DNA of 5,899 nt from positions 1 through 5,899 of the forward strand of contig JAGMCY010000113.1 in assembly GCA_023128965.1 (NCBI GenBank), in the 5' to 3' direction. The translations under genes and the position numbers were made by a program. This document shows positions 4,734 to 5,899 of the stretch, piece after piece. This stretch comes from Candidatus Aenigmatarchaeota archaeon (GTDB lineage Archaea; Aenigmatarchaeota; Aenigmatarchaeia; QMZP01; QMZT01). The notes beneath the pieces were generated by a model. The model searched no databases. It saw only the letters and a program-made list of their open reading frames with translations, and was not told where the DNA came from. Position 1 is the stretch's first letter. Every line of letters begins with the position of its first letter.

Positions 4734-5873
4734 TTAATAACTTATCCCAATGTCAACATCCGATATCTCCCAGCTTCCCGTCCCGGAGAATGTCATTGTG
4801 TTCGTTCCCTCCGTAACGTCATCCGGATCGAACTCTATCGTGTTCTCCCCTGACCTCACGGTCTGGACGTTCAGCTGGTTGTCGTTTATCTTTATGTTCA
4901 GAACTCCTTGGCGGTAAATACTCTCCACGGTGAACTTTATTTCCCCCTTCCCGGAACTAAGGAGATTCACGTCCTCTGCTGTTATTTCCACGTCCCTTTC
5001 CTTAGTCGCGCTACCGCTTGAAAGGCGGATCTCGAACTCAACATCATCAATCTCGAAAACATCGTCTGATTTGAAGGCGAGTATGTTGTCTCCGATTTTC
5101 AACACGTTCCCTATGTCCGAATATTCGAATTCCTCGGTCACGAGGTGCTGGGGATTCAAAGCCCTGTATATTTCCTTGCCGTTCAGTTTAACCGTTATCT
5201 CCCCTTGCTGACCTCTGGTCGTGTAGAACTTGAGAACCCCCTTGCTCCACGCTTCGACTTCGTTCGGGTAAACCTTGAATGAAAGGAACTTCTCAGGACC
5301 ATATTCCCCGAGAACCTTGAAATTCTTTAGCTCGTAGTACGTGGCTGCCCAGAAATACGGACCTGGATTGCCTGCGGAAATCTCTAGCGTATTGGATTCC
5401 TTAACGTTTTCCGGCTGTATATACACATCGTAACGGTTGAGATTCGCTAGCTTGTCGAAAAACGTTTTCCCGTTCCATTTTATCACGAGATTTCCATAGA
5501 GATTCGCTTCGCCCATGTCAAAACTTATCTTAACGTCCTTCATGTTGTTCAGGACGTTCTGGTCAACCCGGATATCGAACTTCTTGGAATCCGAACCGAA
5601 GTAGCCTTGGGAGACCCCGAGTGTTGGCATTTCCTTAAGGGTTTCTGCCTGGGTTTGACCGAGCGTGAAAGAACCGAAACTCACCGTCCTTGAAACCTCT
5701 GTTTCCGACAAACCGACCCTTCCGAGGTCAAAAGAAGCGAGGGATTTGTAATTCCCTGTTACGCCACCTCCGGGCCATTCGCCCCCTGCCCACTCCGCCA
5801 GAGGGGTTCCTATCAACATCATGGCCCCTATGATAACGAAGGCCACTATTATGAGAACGATGAACTCGTCCAT
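4734..5873 (-). CDS. Membrane-anchored protein with three beta-rich repeats, probably cell-surface
   Basis: Not a family I can name. Residues 4-22 form one strongly hydrophobic segment after only MDE, then a Gly/Pro/Trp-rich linker (about 28-40), so it is probably tethered by an N-terminal signal anchor with the rest outside. There is no K/R-G cleavage site as in archaeal type IV pilins. Residues 45-92 are Ser/Thr/Gly-rich. Three diverged repeats follow: about 97-190, 194-284 and 291-379. Each has an alternating strand (FDIRVDQ / LSFKVYP / RDVEITA), a second strand, a G-x-L/I-x-I/V-K-x-N-x core (NLVIKWNGK / EITVKLNGK / VLNIKINDN), an E/G-x-N-x-L/I strand (ESNTLEI / GDNILAF / GTNTMTF) and a closing aromatic-x-I/L-x-x strand. 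The pattern suggests jelly-roll or carbohydrate-binding-like beta-sandwiches. No catalytic motif was seen. ATG 5873 directly precedes the anchor. The MBF1 gene follows by 17 bases. Confidence 0.75.
   Translation of the reverse strand: MDEFIVLIIVAFVIIGAMMLIGTPLAEWAGGEWPGGGVTGNYKSLASFDLGRVGLSETEVSRTVSFGSFTLGQTQAETLKEMPTLGVSQGYFGSDSKKFDIRVDQNVLNNMKDVKISFDMGEANLYGNLVIKWNGKTFFDKLANLNRYDVYIQPENVKESNTLEISAGNPGPYFWAATYYELKNFKVLGEYGPEKFLSFKVYPNEVEAWSKGVLKFYTTRGQQGEITVKLNGKEIYRALNPQHLVTEEFEYSDIGNVLKIGDNILAFKSDDVFEIDDVEFEIRLSSGSATKERDVEITAEDVNLLSSGKGEIKFTVESIYRQGVLNIKINDNQLNVQTVRSGENTIEFDPDDVTEGTNTMTFSGTGSWEISDVDIGISY
4737..5585 (-). repeat. Threefold internal protein repeat (about 90 residues each)
   Basis: Protein-level repeats at approximately 5585-5304, 5294-5022 and 5003-4737. 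They align over two N-terminal strands, the [IV]-K-x-N-G/D core, an N-x-L/I-x-F/I strand and the final strand. No clear DNA-level repeat was noticed, so the duplications are old. Boundaries are by eye and good to perhaps 5 residues. Confidence 0.65.
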
Positions 5874-5899
5874 ATTTAAGTTTATTGGGGCATTACTTT
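5874..5899 (-). promoter_or_regulatory. Upstream edge of the surface-protein gene
   Basis: Twenty-six A/T-rich bases precede ATG 5873 (minus strand AATAAACTTAAAT next to the ATG). No SD is present. A TATA box at the spacing used elsewhere would fall at or just beyond the window edge, so the promoter cannot be judged. Confidence 0.2.

Noticed and set aside
4445..4816. Plus-strand open frame opposite MBF1
   Set aside because: Antisense to a clear zinc-ribbon/HTH gene and low-complexity in composition (Ser/Leu/Pro).
5808..5873. Archaeal type IV pilin (class III) signal on the 379-residue protein
   Set aside because: There is no positively charged residue plus glycine before the hydrophobic stretch, only MDE, so a prepilin peptidase site is absent.

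Overview
The window looks like a compact archaeal chromosome segment. The clearest sign is an archaeal-type MBF1 (N-terminal zinc ribbon plus Cro/XRE helix-turn-helix). Several genes also have an A/T-rich TATA-like box about 25-28 bases before the ATG and no Shine-Dalgarno (SD) sequence, the usual layout of archaeal leaderless mRNAs. Intergenic gaps are mostly 17-73 bases, and two convergent genes overlap at their stop codons. The compact layout and small proteins would fit a DPANN-type or other small-genome archaeon, but nothing here fixes the lineage. No CRISPR, insertion sequence, integrase or rRNA was seen.

Left third (1-1086, all minus strand): in transcription order, a short AbrB/SpoVT-type DNA-binding ORF, a tRNA-His (anticodon GTG, G-1 encoded), an unrecognised 56-residue ORF behind a strong SD, and the first 162 residues of histidyl-tRNA synthetase. 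A tRNA-His gene directly upstream of hisS, probably on one transcript, is the most distinctive feature. The AbrB reading frame runs on through the whole tRNA. Both small ORFs have unusual starts: single-base changes in short homopolymers would join each to a better placed ATG, and one TGA separates the 56-residue ORF from hisS in the same frame. These could be assembly errors, gene decay or real leader-peptide arrangements; the sequence alone cannot decide.

Middle (1082-3904, minus strand): a 336-residue GNAT-like acyltransferase-related protein, a calcineurin-like metallophosphoesterase of the small Icc/YfcE type, and an M20 metallopeptidase. Each appears to have its own TATA box, even though they run head to tail.

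Right part (3905-5899): a 33-base divergent promoter region separates the M20 gene from a plus-strand YjbQ/UPF0047 protein. The YjbQ gene converges on MBF1 with a 4-base stop-codon overlap. Upstream of MBF1 on the minus strand is a 379-residue protein with an N-terminal membrane anchor and three diverged repeats of about 90 residues that look like beta-sandwich domains, probably exposed on the cell surface. Apart from tRNA-His/HisRS, the neighbours do not form an obvious pathway; most look like independently transcribed housekeeping or accessory genes.
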